Source: Desulfobacterales bacterium
Lineage (GTDB): Bacteria; Desulfobacterota; Desulfobacteria; Desulfobacterales; JAEINQ01
Length of the DNA: 64,000 bases
NCBI GenBank assembly: GCA_016342285.1
Contig: JAEINQ010000011.1
Location: 1-64,000, forward strand
Reading direction: 5' to 3'
In this document: in pieces, positions 8,117-17,360 of the stretch
Position numbering within the stretch: the stretch's first letter is position 1
Layout: every line of letters begins with the position of its first letter
Translations under genes and position numbers: made by a program
Notes under the pieces: model-generated
Database searches by the model: none
Told to the model about the DNA's origin: nothing
Seen by the model: the letters and a program-made list of their open reading frames with translations, nothing else

Positions 8117-9433
8117 TTACTCGATGCCGTTTTCATCCTCAATGCGGATCAGCACCGGCGCTTCGCTGATAATGTCCAGTTCCTCGATCCGGGCCAGGGC
8201 TGTCTTCACGGCGGCCTCCCGGGCCTCGTGGGTCAGCATGACGACAGGGACCGGGCCGGCGGAGGTTCTCCCTTTCTGGTGCACCGAGGCGATGGAAATC
8301 CCCAGTTCACCCAGGATGCCGCTGATTCTGGACAGCACCCCGGGCCGATCCAGGGCGGAGAACCGGATGTAGTAGTGGGAGATCAGTTCGTCCATGGCCA
8401 GAACCGGGATCGGGCGGATCTGGTCGGGCTGGTAGGACAGGATGGGGACCCGGCAGGCAGCCCCCATGATGAGGTTGCGGGCCAGATCCACCAGATCGCC
8501 GACCACGGCGCTGGCCGTGGGCATTTTCCCGGCGCCGTGACCGATGAGCATCATTTCGTCCACGGCGTCGGCGGAGATACTCACGGCATTTAATGTGCCG
8601 CGCACATGACTGAGCGGGTGGTCGTTGGGGATCATGGTGGGATGGACCCGGGCCTCGATGGCATCGCCGCGGTCCTTTCCGATGGCCAGCAGCTTGATGG
8701 TGTAGCCGAACTGCCGGGCAAAGTCGATGTCCATGGGCGTGATGCGGGAGATCCCCTCCACGTAGATGTCATCAAGGTTGATCTCCATGCCGTAGGCCAG
8801 GGCCGTGAGCATGGCCAGTTTGTGGGCCGTGTCGATCCCTTCCACGTCCAGGGTGGGATCGGCCTCGGCGTAGCCGTTGGCCTGGGCCTCGGCCAGGGCG
8901 GTCTCGTAGGCCACCCCCTCGGCGGTGATCTTGGACAGGATGTAATTGCAGGTGCCGTTTAAGATTCCGGTCATGGCCAAGATGCGGTTTCCCACCAGGG
9001 ATTCGCGGATGCTCTTGATGACGGGCATGCAGCCGCCCACGGCAGCCTCAAAGGCCAGGTCCACCCCTTTTTCCGCGGCGATGCGGCGCAATTGATTCCC
9101 GTGGGTGGCCAGCAGCGCCTTGTTGGCCGTGACCACGTGCTTCCCGTTTTCAAACGCTTTAAGGATCAGGTCCCGGGCAATGCCCAGGCCCCCGATCATT
9201 TCCACCACGATATCGACGTCCGGGTCGGCGACCACCTGCCAGGCGTCATTGATAAAGACGCCGTCAGGGAACCGGACGCCCCGGTCGGTGGTGGTGTCCA
9301 CGTCTGCCACGGTCTTCAGGTTCAGGGGCGTGCCGAGACGGGCGGCGATGCGGTCACGGCTTTCAATGAGCAGTTTGGCCACGCCGGCGCCCACGGTACC
9401 GCAGCCCAGAAGGCCGACTTGAATGGGTTTCAT
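8117..9433 (-). CDS. hom: Homoserine dehydrogenase with C-terminal ACT domain
   Basis: 438 residues from the ATG at 9433 (MKPIQVGLLGCGTVGAGV); the longer open frame upstream lies inside alaC and is not used. The NAD(P)-binding Rossmann motif GLLGCGTVGAGV is at the N-terminus. The middle carries the family signature around YAEADPTLDVEGIDTAHKLA, with catalytic Lys in that stretch. The last ~80 residues form an ACT domain (HYYIRFSALDRPGVLSRISG) that usually gives threonine feedback. It reduces aspartate semialdehyde to homoserine. alaC ends 14 bp upstream and thrH starts 23 bp downstream. Confidence 0.95.
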   Translation of the reverse strand: MKPIQVGLLGCGTVGAGVAKLLIESRDRIAARLGTPLNLKTVADVDTTTDRGVRFPDGVFINDAWQVVADPDVDIVVEMIGGLGIARDLILKAFENGKHVVTANKALLATHGNQLRRIAAEKGVDLAFEAAVGGCMPVIKSIRESLVGNRILAMTGILNGTCNYILSKITAEGVAYETALAEAQANGYAEADPTLDVEGIDTAHKLAMLTALAYGMEINLDDIYVEGISRITPMDIDFARQFGYTIKLLAIGKDRGDAIEARVHPTMIPNDHPLSHVRGTLNAVSISADAVDEMMLIGHGAGKMPTASAVVGDLVDLARNLIMGAACRVPILSYQPDQIRPIPVLAMDELISHYYIRFSALDRPGVLSRISGILGELGISIASVHQKGRTSAGPVPVVMLTHEAREAAVKTALARIEELDIISEAPVLIRIEDENGIE

Positions 9434-9447
9434 CGTGTTTTTTTCTC

Positions 9448-10617
9448 CTAAACGAGGATTTTTCGAATGCCGCGGATACCCTGATTGATCCGCATCTTGT
9501 TTTCGATGAGCGCAAATCGCACGAATTCGTCGCCGTACTCGCCAAAGCCCAGGCCCGGGGAGACCGCCACCCGGGCTTCGTTGATGAGGAATTTGGAAAA
9601 TTCCACCGATCCCATGTGCCTGTATTGTTCGGGAATGCGTGCCCAGACGAACATGGTCCCCTTGGGGCTGGGAATGTCCCATCCCGCCCGGCCCAGTCCG
9701 GAGATCAGGGCGTCGCGGCGCTCGCGATAGGTCTCGCGGATCTCTTCCACGCAGTCCTGGGGGCCTTCCAGGGCGATGATGGAGGCGATCTGAATGGGCT
9801 GAAAGATGCCGTAGTCCAGGTAGCTCTTGATCCGGCGAAGGGCGGCGATGGTCTCCGGGTTGCCCACGCAGAAGCCGACCCGCCAGCCGGCCATGGAGTA
9901 ACTCTTGCTCATGGAGAAAAACTCCACGGCCACGTCCTTGGCCCCTTTGGCCTGAAGAATGCTCGGCGCCTTGTAGCCGTCGAAGGTCAGGTCCGCGTAA
10001 GCAAAATCGTGGATGACCAGAATGCCGTGTTCCCGGGCAAAGTCCACGATTTTCTGGAAGAAGGCCAGATCGGTCACTTCGGTGGTGGGGTTATGGGGGT
10101 AGCTGAGAATGAGCACTTTGGGCCGCGGCCAGGTCTGGCGGGTGGCGGCCATGAGGTTTTCGAAAAAATCATGGTCGGGCCCCACGGGAATGCCCCGGAC
10201 GTCTCCTCCGGCGATGATGGCCGAGAAGGGATGAATGGGATACGTGGGGTTGGGGGTGAAGACCACGTCCCCGGGACGGATGGTGACCAGGATCAGGTGA
10301 CTCATCCCCTCCTTGACGCCGATGGTGACGATGGTTTCCGTGTCCGGATCGATGTCCACACCGTGGCGGTTTCCGTACCAGTCGGCAATGGCTTTTCGAA
10401 GCCGGGTGATGCCCATGGAGGCCGAATACCGGTGGTTTTGCGGCTTCTGGGCTGCTTCGGTCATTTTGTCCACAATGTGCTGGGGGGTGCCCAGATCGGG
10501 GTTTCCCATCCCCAGGTCGATGATGTCTTCACCGGCCCGGCGCGCCTCCATCTTGATCTGGTTGACGGTGGCAAAGACATAGGGCGGCAGTCGATCGAGT
10601 CTGGCAAATTTGGTCAT
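9448..10617 (-). CDS. alaC: Class I/II aminotransferase, AlaC-type
   Basis: 389 residues. It is a fold-type I PLP aminotransferase. The start [17 protein letters not shown] with [14 protein letters not shown] matches the AlaC (glutamate-pyruvate transaminase) group closely. PLP contacts visible are NPTYPIH, the [10 protein letters not shown] loop, HDFAYAD and the Schiff-base Lys in [15 protein letters not shown]. In Desulfobacterota this family sits next to hom, as here, which suggests a role in alanine or aspartate-family amino acid supply. The exact substrate is uncertain: LL-diaminopimelate or aspartate aminotransferase are alternatives within the same superfamily. Confidence 0.85.
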   Translation of the reverse strand: MTKFARLDRLPPYVFATVNQIKMEARRAGEDIIDLGMGNPDLGTPQHIVDKMTEAAQKPQNHRYSASMGITRLRKAIADWYGNRHGVDIDPDTETIVTIGVKEGMSHLILVTIRPGDVVFTPNPTYPIHPFSAIIAGGDVRGIPVGPDHDFFENLMAATRQTWPRPKVLILSYPHNPTTEVTDLAFFQKIVDFAREHGILVIHDFAYADLTFDGYKAPSILQAKGAKDVAVEFFSMSKSYSMAGWRVGFCVGNPETIAALRRIKSYLDYGIFQPIQIASIIALEGPQDCVEEIRETYRERRDALISGLGRAGWDIPSPKGTMFVWARIPEQYRHMGSVEFSKFLINEARVAVSPGLGFGEYGDEFVRFALIENKMRINQGIRGIRKILV

Positions 10618-10704
10618 GGCGATGGCCTCTTCAGGGAAGGTCCGAAAGGTTAAAATATGTGCATCAGTTACAATACAACGCCGGTGTTGTCAAAAAAAAT
10701 TCTT

Positions 10705-10733
10705 TTGACTTTCGAGGCAAACCGGATTAATTT
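10705..10733 (+). promoter_or_regulatory. Probable promoter of purM
   Basis: TTGACT (10705-10710), a 17-bp spacer, then TAATTT (10728-10733), about 48 bp before the purM ATG. No purine-operator palindrome was recognised. Confidence 0.5.
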
Positions 10734-10780
10734 TTGTAATGTTTTGTTATGATTAACGCATTAACCGTGGAGCCTTTCCC

Positions 10781-11824
10781 ATGAAAAAGCCGATTACTTA
10801 TGCCGATGCCGGGGTCGATATTGACAAAGGCAATTCCCTGGTCGGCAGGATCAAGAAAATTGCCGCGCAGACCCGGCGCCCCGGCGTCATGGGCGATATC
10901 GGCGGCTTCGGCGGCCTTTTTTCCCTGAGCGTCGATGACATGGAAGGGCCGGTCCTGGTCAGTTCCACCGACGGGGTGGGGACCAAACTCAAGATCGCCT
11001 TCATGACCGGTCGTCACGATACCGTCGGGATCGATCTGGTGGCCATGTGTGTCAACGATATCATTGTCCAGGGGGCCCGGCCCCTCTTTTTCCTGGACTA
11101 CCTCTCCATGGGCAGGCTTGACAGTGATCTGGCCACGGCGGTCATCGGGGGGATCGGCCAAGGGTGCCAGCAGGCCGGTTGCGCCCTCATCGGCGGTGAG
11201 ACCGCCGAGATGCCCGGTTTCTACCCCGATGGTGAATACGACCTGGCCGGATTTGCCGTGGGCGTGGTGGACAACACAAAGATCGTCGACGGTTCGGAAA
11301 TTCGGGTGGGGCACAAACTCATCGGGCTGGCCTCCAGCGGCCTGCACAGCAACGGGTTTTCCCTGGCCCGCAAGATCTGTTTTGAGGTCCTGGGCCTCAA
11401 AATCGACGACCAGGTTCCCGAGTTGGGCAAAACCCTGGGAGAAGAGCTGCTGACGCCCACCCGTATCTATGCTGAAACGCTTCGGCACCTGCTTCGGGAT
11501 TTTCCCATCCACGGTCTGGCACATATTACCGGTGGCGGCATTCCGGACAACATCGTCCGGGTCGTTCCGGACGCCTGCGGCGTGGTGCTCTACAAGGACA
11601 GTTGGAGCGTGCCGCCCATCTTCGGCTTGATTCGTGACGGCGGCAACGTATCGGCAACGGAGATGATGCGAACGTTCAATAATGGTATCGGCATGGTGGC
11701 GGTGGTGCCGGAAGGGTCGGTAGGGGAGATTCTCGAGCGGCTCAGTGGCATGAAAGAACAGGCCTATGTCATCGGTGAGATCGTGGGTCGCAAGAAAGGC
11801 AAGCGCCATGTCCAGTGGGCCTGA
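10781..11824 (+). CDS. purM: Phosphoribosylformylglycinamidine cyclo-ligase PurM
   Basis: 347 residues, standard length. The N-terminus TYADAGVDIDKGNSLV and the SSTDGVGTKLKIA signature are diagnostic of PurM/AIRS. Later conserved stretches are GIDLVAMCVNDI, GGETAEMPGFY, ASSGLHSNGFSL and HITGGGIPDNI. It makes aminoimidazole ribonucleotide in purine synthesis using ATP, in the cytoplasm. It is divergent from alaC, and the 163-bp spacer holds a sigma-70-like promoter. A possible 47-codon frame overlaps its 3' end. Confidence 0.96.
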   Translation: MKKPITYADAGVDIDKGNSLVGRIKKIAAQTRRPGVMGDIGGFGGLFSLSVDDMEGPVLVSSTDGVGTKLKIAFMTGRHDTVGIDLVAMCVNDIIVQGARPLFFLDYLSMGRLDSDLATAVIGGIGQGCQQAGCALIGGETAEMPGFYPDGEYDLAGFAVGVVDNTKIVDGSEIRVGHKLIGLASSGLHSNGFSLARKICFEVLGLKIDDQVPELGKTLGEELLTPTRIYAETLRHLLRDFPIHGLAHITGGGIPDNIVRVVPDACGVVLYKDSWSVPPIFGLIRDGGNVSATEMMRTFNNGIGMVAVVPEGSVGEILERLSGMKEQAYVIGEIVGRKKGKRHVQWA

Positions 11825-11951
11825 CAGGGTCACGCGGCCTGAAGCGCGGCAACCGGAGCGCCGATTCTGGCAGCGTCTGATCCGGCCGCTGACGCGATTT
11901 ATGGGCTGGATCGACCGGGGAAGACGGGCGGCACCGGTTTGCCGTAGCTGA
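11808..11951 (+). CDS. Possible small basic protein overlapping the end of purM
   Basis: 47 codons starting inside the last codons of purM (ATG at 11808). The product is arginine-rich with a possible amphipathic helix (RFWQRLIRPLTRFMGWIDRG) and one late cysteine. An AAAGG stands upstream. I recognise no family. It may be a translationally coupled small protein or chance coding. Confidence 0.3.
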   Translation: MSSGPDRVTRPEARQPERRFWQRLIRPLTRFMGWIDRGRRAAPVCRS

Positions 11952-12112
11952 GCCGTCGCCGGTCAGGCCCCGCCCCGGAGGGTGCGGAAAAACAACGACG
12001 GTATGCTCTGAAAACGTACCTGAAAAAGAACGACAACCGGCCGGGCGCATGGCAAAAGGTCATGCACCGGCCTTTTGTATGGCCGATCGGAACCCACGTT
12101 TTCAGGGTGTGG
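11952..12112. other. Short gap between purM and the palindrome pair
   Basis: It contains GGCCGATCGG-type partial palindromes but no gene or clear terminator. Confidence 0.4.
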
Positions 12113-12192
12113 GTAGGAGCGGCTTCCAGCCGCGATTTATACAAAAGGATCGACTGGGGATGGCACCCATCGCGGCAGGATGCCGCTCCTAC
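12113..12192. repeat. REP-like palindrome pair (REPIN-like)
   Basis: GTAGGAGCGGCTTCCAGCCG..GAT (12113-12136) is repeated in inverted form at 12169-12192 (ATCGCGGCAGGATGCCGCTC..AC), separated by 32 bp. Each half is itself an imperfect palindrome (GCGGC..GCCGC). The words GTAGGAGCGGC and GCCGCGAT match the REP elements known from Pseudomonas and other Proteobacteria, which are moved by RAYT transposases. No RAYT gene lies in this window. The pair sits 42 bp before tsaD. Confidence 0.85.
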
Positions 12193-12234
12193 AGCCGATT
12201 TCCAAACCGTATTTTTTAAGGTATTGTACCAACC

Positions 12235-13257
12235 ATGATTGTCCTTGGCATCGAATCTTCCTGTGACGAAACCGCGGCGGCCGTGGTGGTCGACGGCAAA
12301 ACCGTCCTTTCTTCGGAGGTGGCCACCCAGATTGAGATCCACCGGCCCTACGGCGGGGTGGTTCCGGAGCTGGCATCCCGCCAACACATCGAATCCGTGG
12401 CCCCGGTCGTCCGCAGTGCCCTGGACCGGGCCGGATTGTCGGCGGACGGGGTGGATGCGGTGGCTGTCACCCAGGGTCCGGGCCTGGTGGGTGCCCTGCT
12501 GGTCGGGTTCTGTTTTGCCAAGGCGTGGGCATTTGCCCGGGGTGTTCCCTGGGTGGGGGTCAACCATCTGGAAGGGCATGTCAATTCCCTGTTTCTCACC
12601 GAGAACCCGCCGTCTTTTCCTTTCGTGGCCCTGCTGGTATCCGGCGGGCACACCAGCCTCTATCAAGTCACCGGGCCTGTGGCCATGACCCTGATCGGCC
12701 AGACCCGCGATGACGCTGCCGGTGAGGCCTTTGACAAGGTGGCCAAGATGCTCGGCCTGGGGTATCCGGGCGGCGTGGTCATCGACCGCCTGGGCCAGGG
12801 CGGCAACCCCGACGCCATCGCCTTTCCCCGGTCCTATCTGGACAAGGAGCGGTTTGATTTTTCCTTCAGCGGCCTGAAGACCGCCGTGAGCCGTTACCTT
12901 CAGACCCACCCGGAACCGGATGCGGCCCATGTATCCGACATCGTGGCCGGGTTTCAGGAAGCGGTGGTGGACGTGCTCAGCCACAAGTTGATCCATGCGG
13001 CCCGGACCTGCCGCTGCGATCAGGTGGCGGTGGTGGGCGGCGTGGCAGCCAACAGCCGGTTGCGCGAGCGGGTCACGGCCGCCGCCGCCGGACAGGGGCT
13101 CTCCGTCCACATCCCGCCGATTTCCCTTTGCGGTGATAACGCCGCCATGATCGCCGCCGCCGGGTATCACCATCTGTCGGCCGGACGCTGCGCTGACCTG
13201 GGTGCCGACGTTTTTTCCCGGGACCGTACTGGCGTGGCCGGGGTGGGGTTCACCTAG
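12235..13257 (+). CDS. tsaD: tRNA threonylcarbamoyladenosine transferase TsaD
   Basis: 340 residues, the usual length. It starts MIVLGIESSCDETAAAVV and carries the metal-binding HxEGH in GVNHLEGHVNSLF. ATP-binding and fold signatures are LVSGGHTSLY, GEAFDKVAKMLGLGYPGG, FSFSGLKTAV and VGGVAANSRLRE, ending with a CGDNAAMIA motif. It transfers threonylcarbamoyl to A37 of ANN-decoding tRNAs together with TsaB/TsaE, which are not in the window. A short ribosome site (AAGG) lies upstream. A REP-like palindrome pair precedes it, and repeats plus the second DUF167 segment follow. Confidence 0.96.
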   Translation: MIVLGIESSCDETAAAVVVDGKTVLSSEVATQIEIHRPYGGVVPELASRQHIESVAPVVRSALDRAGLSADGVDAVAVTQGPGLVGALLVGFCFAKAWAFARGVPWVGVNHLEGHVNSLFLTENPPSFPFVALLVSGGHTSLYQVTGPVAMTLIGQTRDDAAGEAFDKVAKMLGLGYPGGVVIDRLGQGGNPDAIAFPRSYLDKERFDFSFSGLKTAVSRYLQTHPEPDAAHVSDIVAGFQEAVVDVLSHKLIHAARTCRCDQVAVVGGVAANSRLRERVTAAAAGQGLSVHIPPISLCGDNAAMIAAAGYHHLSAGRCADLGADVFSRDRTGVAGVGFT

Positions 13258-13504
13258 TTTCCATCCATAAATGGCCTTTTTGCCCAATCTCTGCGTCAAT
13301 CAGCGCCATTTCTTGTGCGGCGTAGCCGGCTATGCCTCCGCGCAATGGCTTGATTGCCTTGACCTTGGACAAAAATTCACATTTATGGATTGGAAACGTC
13401 CATATTGAAGAGCAATTGTCGAATTGCCGGATCTGTGATCTGTGATCTGGGATGTGAGATGTGGGATGAAGAAGCTGGATACTGGATTCTTGATGCTGGA
13501 TGGG
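13258..13504. other. Intergenic stretch after tsaD with mixed 7-8 bp repeats
   Basis: No gene is recognised. An open frame on the minus strand reads through but resembles nothing. It holds GTGATCTG/GGATGTGAGATG-like words and the composite GATGAAGAAGCTGGATACTG..TTCTTGATGCTGGATGGG (about 13465-13502). That composite reappears as its reverse complement at about 31835-31875. Confidence 0.6.
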
Positions 13505-14478
13505 AATGGTGGGGCAAGGAGAGGGGAGCAAGGAGCAGGGGGTAGGGGCAAAGGGCGCTATGTTTTTTTGGCACGGATGACTCGGATTACACGGATAATT
13601 TGGTCGGCCGATCACCTGAATAGTAACACCCCCTTCAGGTGCTCCGGCCGAATAAATGGTGCCATGCGACTTCGCTTTTCAAGCTACGCCGCACAGGTGC
13701 CCTTCGAGCAGGTGCTCGGCCTCACCAGACCTGGCGCCGTGTGGGACACCCGATTCCGCAAAAAGGATTTCTTCGTGCGCTTCGTGTCCTTCGTGGTGAA
13801 AAACCGACTTTTGACGGGCCTTCGGACTTCAGCCTTCAACCTTTTTCGACCAGGGCTTCGATGGCGTGGACAATCTTTTCGGATTCGACGTCGGAGGTGG
13901 TGCGGCAGAGGAGGCGCTTGGTGCGGCTGGTGTGGCCGGAGAGGATCTCCACGGCAGACTTGGGAAGGCCCACGGTCTTGGCGACAAATTCAACGCACAT
14001 CTTATTGGCGGCCCCGTCCACCGGCGGCGCCTTGAGCTTGACTTTGAGGGCGTCGGCATGAATCCCGACCACGGCGTTTTTTGACGACCGCGGCTGGACA
14101 TAGACGGTCAGGGCGACGCCGTCGGCGGATTTTTTCAGATAATTCATGGTTATCACCGCAGAGGCGCAAAGGGCGCAGAGGTTTGTTTTTTTTCAACCGA
14201 TCGCTGAGAGGCCGATCGGCTGAAAGCATCATGCCTTTTTGTTCTGAATGCCGTCGGTTATGCACGAAGACGATGCCTGGTGCCAAGGGCCGGTTCATGC
14301 TGCGACAGCAGTCGAGAATATTTTTATTTGCCGGCCGTCTCAGCGGCAAATAAAAAAATCTTTTCTCCGCGTTCTCCGCGTTCTCCGCGTCTCGAATGAG
14401 CATAGCGAGCGGGCGGTGAGTATCAATTATCCAGTATCCGGCGATCTCTCAATCCGCCAATCCGCCAATTCGTCAATT
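13505..14478. repeat. Long duplicated segment, copy 2 (partner at 4027-4990)
   Basis: Direct-orientation near-identical copy of 4027-4990. It keeps the upstream hairpin region, the DUF167 gene and the tail. Differences are scattered point changes, one extra T in a T-run, and an extra TCTCCGCGT unit near 14378. Short tandem repeats flank both copies. Confidence 0.9.
13836..14147 (-). CDS. DUF167 (YggU-family) protein, copy 2
   Basis: 103 residues from the ATG at 14147. It is the same family as copy 1 with the signatures VALTVYVQPRSSKNAVVG and VKLKAPPVDGAANKMC. It differs from copy 1 at about eight residues (such as E/D, T/A, I/L, N/D, A/T and A/V), and the reading frame is intact. It lies downstream of the convergent end of tsaD and downstream of the metal-transporter genes on the same strand. 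Confidence 0.85.
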   Translation of the reverse strand: MNYLKKSADGVALTVYVQPRSSKNAVVGIHADALKVKLKAPPVDGAANKMCVEFVAKTVGLPKSAVEILSGHTSRTKRLLCRTTSDVESEKIVHAIEALVEKG

Positions 14479-14493
14479 TCCCTATTCGCCAAT

Positions 14494-15528
14494 TCAAAAC
14501 ACATGAATGTGCGCCGGCGCCACGGACAGGGAGACCGGTCTGCCTTCGGTGATCCCCATTTCGATGACCTGGCTGACTGGGAGCAGGACCGCCAGGCGGA
14601 GGCCGGCCACCCGGACGGTCAGCGAGGCGTATAGCCCATTGCTGGAGATACCCTCGATCCGGCCGGCCAGGCTGTTTTTGCCCGGCTCCACTGCTCCGGA
14701 GGGTTCCAGACGGATATTTTCCGGTCGGATGGCCACCTGTTTGCCCCAGGTCGGCGGCTCTTCCAGGGTCAATGACAGCCCGTTGATCCGCGCCACATTC
14801 CCTTGGATGTCAGCCTCAAAGATATTTTTCATGCCCACAAAATCGGCCACGAAAGGGGTCGCCGGCCGTTGAAAGAGTTCCGTCACCGGTCCGATCTGTT
14901 CGATCCGGCCGTCCCGGATCAACGCGGCCCGCTGGGCCAGGGCGTGGGCCTCGGCGAAATCGTGGGTGACCATGAGCACGGTGATGCCGGTATCGCCATG
15001 GAGCGTCTTGAGCAACTCGCGGATCTCTTCCCTGAAATTGGGGTCCAGGGCAGACAGGGGTTCGTCCAGCAGGAGGACTTCGGGTGACACGGCCAGTGCC
15101 CGGGCCAGCGCCACCCGCTGTTTTTCCCCGCCGCTCAGGTGGGTGACCGATCGCCCCTGGAGATGGGTGATGCCCATGTGGTCGATGAGCATTTCATAAG
15201 GTGCCAGGGTTTTGCCACCGGTCTTTTTTCGGTACCGCAGGCCATAGAGGATGTTGTCGCGGACCGTCAGATGGGGAAACAGGGCGCTGTCCTGGTAGAC
15301 GATACTCACCCCCCGTTTCTCCGGCGGCAAACGGGTGACGTCCCGGCCTTTGATTGTAATGGTGCCTTGTGCCACTGGCATCAGCCCGGCGATGCTTTCC
15401 AAAATCAGTGTCTTGCCGGAACCCGTGGGGCCCAGCAGGCAGAAGAATTCTCCGGGAGCGATGTCAAGGGTGATCTCTTTGAGGGAAAAGGCCGGAAGCC
15501 TGACGGTGAGGTTTTCAAGTCGAATCAT
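14494..15528 (-). CDS. wtpC: Tungstate/molybdate ABC transporter, ATP-binding protein
   Basis: 344 residues. Residues 1-230 are an ABC ATPase: Walker A GPTGSGKT, Q-loop VYQDSALFPHLTV, signature LSGGEKQRVALARALA, Walker B EVLLLDEPLSALD and the H-loop in MLMVTHDFAEAHAL. The C-terminal ~110 residues are a TOBE/MOP-like oxyanion-binding extension (VAIRPENIRLEPSG). It powers import by the permease encoded just upstream, with which it overlaps by 4 bp. WtpC/ModC assignment follows from its partner binding protein; the preferred ion cannot be decided by reading. Confidence 0.88.
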   Translation of the reverse strand: MIRLENLTVRLPAFSLKEITLDIAPGEFFCLLGPTGSGKTLILESIAGLMPVAQGTITIKGRDVTRLPPEKRGVSIVYQDSALFPHLTVRDNILYGLRYRKKTGGKTLAPYEMLIDHMGITHLQGRSVTHLSGGEKQRVALARALAVSPEVLLLDEPLSALDPNFREEIRELLKTLHGDTGITVLMVTHDFAEAHALAQRAALIRDGRIEQIGPVTELFQRPATPFVADFVGMKNIFEADIQGNVARINGLSLTLEEPPTWGKQVAIRPENIRLEPSGAVEPGKNSLAGRIEGISSNGLYASLTVRVAGLRLAVLLPVSQVIEMGITEGRPVSLSVAPAHIHVF

Positions 15529-16247
15529 CTTCGATTCCTGCCTGGCCCGGAAAAAAGACGCATCAGAAGAAAGAGGGCCAGACAGATCAGAATCAACCAG
15601 ACGGCCACGGGCTGGGAATATCTCAGCCCGTAAGCCGTGAATCGTTCATAGATCATTACCGGTGCCACCATGGGGTGGTAGGCCACGATGATCACCGCGC
15701 CGAATTCACTCACGGCCCTGGCCGTGCACATGATCATTCCCACCACCATGTGGCGCCAGGCCAGGGGCAGGGTGACCCGGAAAAACGTTTCGCCTGCCGA
15801 CGCCCCCAGGCTTCTGGAGACGTTTTCCAGTCTTTGGGGAATTGAGTCCAGGCCGGCCTTGACGGTGTTGACGTAGAAGGGCAGGCCGACAAATGTCAGG
15901 ACCGTAACGAGCCCCGTGACGGTTCCCATGATTTCCACCCCGGCGTCTAAAAGCATTCGGCCCAGCCAGTGGTTGCGGCCGGCGATGCTCAAAATGGCGA
16001 TGCCCACCACGGGATGGGGAATCATGATGGGCAGGTCCACCACGCTTTCCAGCAGCCGCTTCCCCGGAAACTGCCGCCTGGCCAGCAGGTAGGCAAAAGG
16101 GGTGCCCAGCACCAGGGAGATCAGCGCGGCCATGGTGGAGGCAAAGAGGCTCAGCCCGATCGCCCGGACCACATCGGGATCGAAAAGCGTTTCCCGCATA
16201 TCGGCCAGGGAGGGTTGTCGTACCATCTCCACCAGGGGAAACAGCAC
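15525..16247 (-). CDS. wtpB: Tungstate/molybdate ABC transporter, permease
   Basis: At least 240 residues with several hydrophobic segments. It carries the inner-membrane permease EAA loop around SRSLGASAGETFFRVTLPLAW, the site that contacts the ATPase. Start uncertain: the GTG at 16247 (VLFPLVEM) cuts into the first hydrophobic segment (LALSCSAVIAAFVLFPLV). The frame stays open upstream with no ATG, GTG or TTG, up to a CTG at 16328-16326 that overlaps the stop of the binding-protein gene (CTGA). A non-canonical CTG start with coupling would give a complete first helix. Overlaps the ATPase gene by 4 bp. Confidence 0.85.
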   Translation of the reverse strand: MLFPLVEMVRQPSLADMRETLFDPDVVRAIGLSLFASTMAALISLVLGTPFAYLLARRQFPGKRLLESVVDLPIMIPHPVVGIAILSIAGRNHWLGRMLLDAGVEIMGTVTGLVTVLTFVGLPFYVNTVKAGLDSIPQRLENVSRSLGASAGETFFRVTLPLAWRHMVVGMIMCTARAVSEFGAVIIVAYHPMVAPVMIYERFTAYGLRYSQPVAVWLILICLALFLLMRLFSGPGRNRR

Positions 16248-16324
16248 AAAGGCCGCAATGACGGCGCTACAACTCAGGGCGAGCCAGAAAAATGGCTCCG
16301 GGGGTTTTCTGGCTTTTGAACGGG

Positions 16325-17317
16325 TCAGTTGCTTACCTCTACCAGGCCGCCCAAGGCTCCGGGCAGACTGCTTTTGACCTTTTCGGAGATCACCCGACAG
16401 GGGACAAAGGGCGGTTGCCCCATGGATTCGAGAACCTTGAGACCGCCTTCGGGCGAGAGCAGGTATTCGAGGAACCGGACTGCCCCAGTGGGGTTGGGGG
16501 CATTTTTGACCAGGGTGATGCCGTAGGTGCAGCTTTTTCCCGTCCGCGTCATCCAGGTGCCGGGCTTCTTGCCGGTGACTTTGACCTGGGCCTGTTTGTA
16601 GAACGCATCGTATTTGTAGTTGCCCAGGTTGATGTGATCGTCCAGGGTCAGGTATTTTAATCCGTGCTGGACGGCTACGGAGAGGTACTCCCAGGCGTAG
16701 TCCATGTGACCGGTCTTGAGCAGGTTCACCAGTTCAACGGATTTTGGGCGGACGTTCTTCTGGGGGCGGTTGGCGACCAGACGGTCATAAAGGCCCGGCT
16801 GTTGGTGAAAAATTTCCGCCAGTTGGAGTACCATGAGGCTTCGGTATCCGCAGGGATCGAGATTGGGGTCGGAATGGCCCCAGGAGACGTCTTTGCGCCC
16901 CAGGATCTCAAACCAGTTGTCTCCGTTGATTTTATCGGCGTAGCGGCTGGTCTCCGTGTAGCACAGCACCAGCTGGTTGGTGGCGAACCGAATGTTCCAG
17001 TCTGCATATGCGGGTATGAGGGTCTTGTCGATGACCATGAAGTCGGCCGATGCCATGATGTCGGCGGGTTTGCCCAGTTCGGAAATCATTCGGGCCATCT
17101 TGGTGCTCCCGCCGGCCTCTCGCAGGACGTCGATGCCCGGGTTGGCCGCCTCGAAGGTCTTTTCGATTTCGGCAAAGGGGACGGTCAGGCTGCCGGCATG
17201 AAAGATGATGACCTTCTCCATTGCCGCCGCCGGTCCGGCGACGCCAGCGACCAGGGCCAATGTCAGGGTCAAAAACGCAGAAAATCCGATTTTTCGAAAA
17301 TAAATCAATGCCTTCAT
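16325..17317 (-). CDS. wtpA: Tungstate/molybdate ABC transporter, substrate-binding protein
   Basis: 330 residues with an N-terminal signal peptide ([20 protein letters not shown] followed by small residues and AAA), so it is exported to the periplasm. The mature part starts [20 protein letters not shown]. The stretches [20 protein letters not shown] and [16 protein letters not shown] match the WtpA group more than E. coli ModA. The remainder ([20 protein letters not shown]) is typical of cluster D periplasmic oxyanion-binding proteins. Tungsten uptake would suit a host that had a tungsten enzyme of the AOR family (a remnant lies at 61.3-61.7 kb). A structured leader lies directly upstream. 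Confidence 0.92.
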   Translation of the reverse strand: MKALIYFRKIGFSAFLTLTLALVAGVAGPAAAMEKVIIFHAGSLTVPFAEIEKTFEAANPGIDVLREAGGSTKMARMISELGKPADIMASADFMVIDKTLIPAYADWNIRFATNQLVLCYTETSRYADKINGDNWFEILGRKDVSWGHSDPNLDPCGYRSLMVLQLAEIFHQQPGLYDRLVANRPQKNVRPKSVELVNLLKTGHMDYAWEYLSVAVQHGLKYLTLDDHINLGNYKYDAFYKQAQVKVTGKKPGTWMTRTGKSCTYGITLVKNAPNPTGAVRFLEYLLSPEGGLKVLESMGQPPFVPCRVISEKVKSSLPGALGGLVEVSN

Positions 17318-17360
17318 TGCGCCTCCGATGTGCTTTTACGGGATGATAAAAAAATTTCAG

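Noticed and set aside
10727..11833. Long antisense open frame over purM
   Set aside because: It mirrors the high-GC third-position pattern of purM and has no recognisable domain.
11899..13299. Very long open frame (466 codons) antisense to tsaD
   Set aside because: It is a shadow of the GC-rich tsaD codons; tsaD is fully conserved and the antisense reading resembles nothing.
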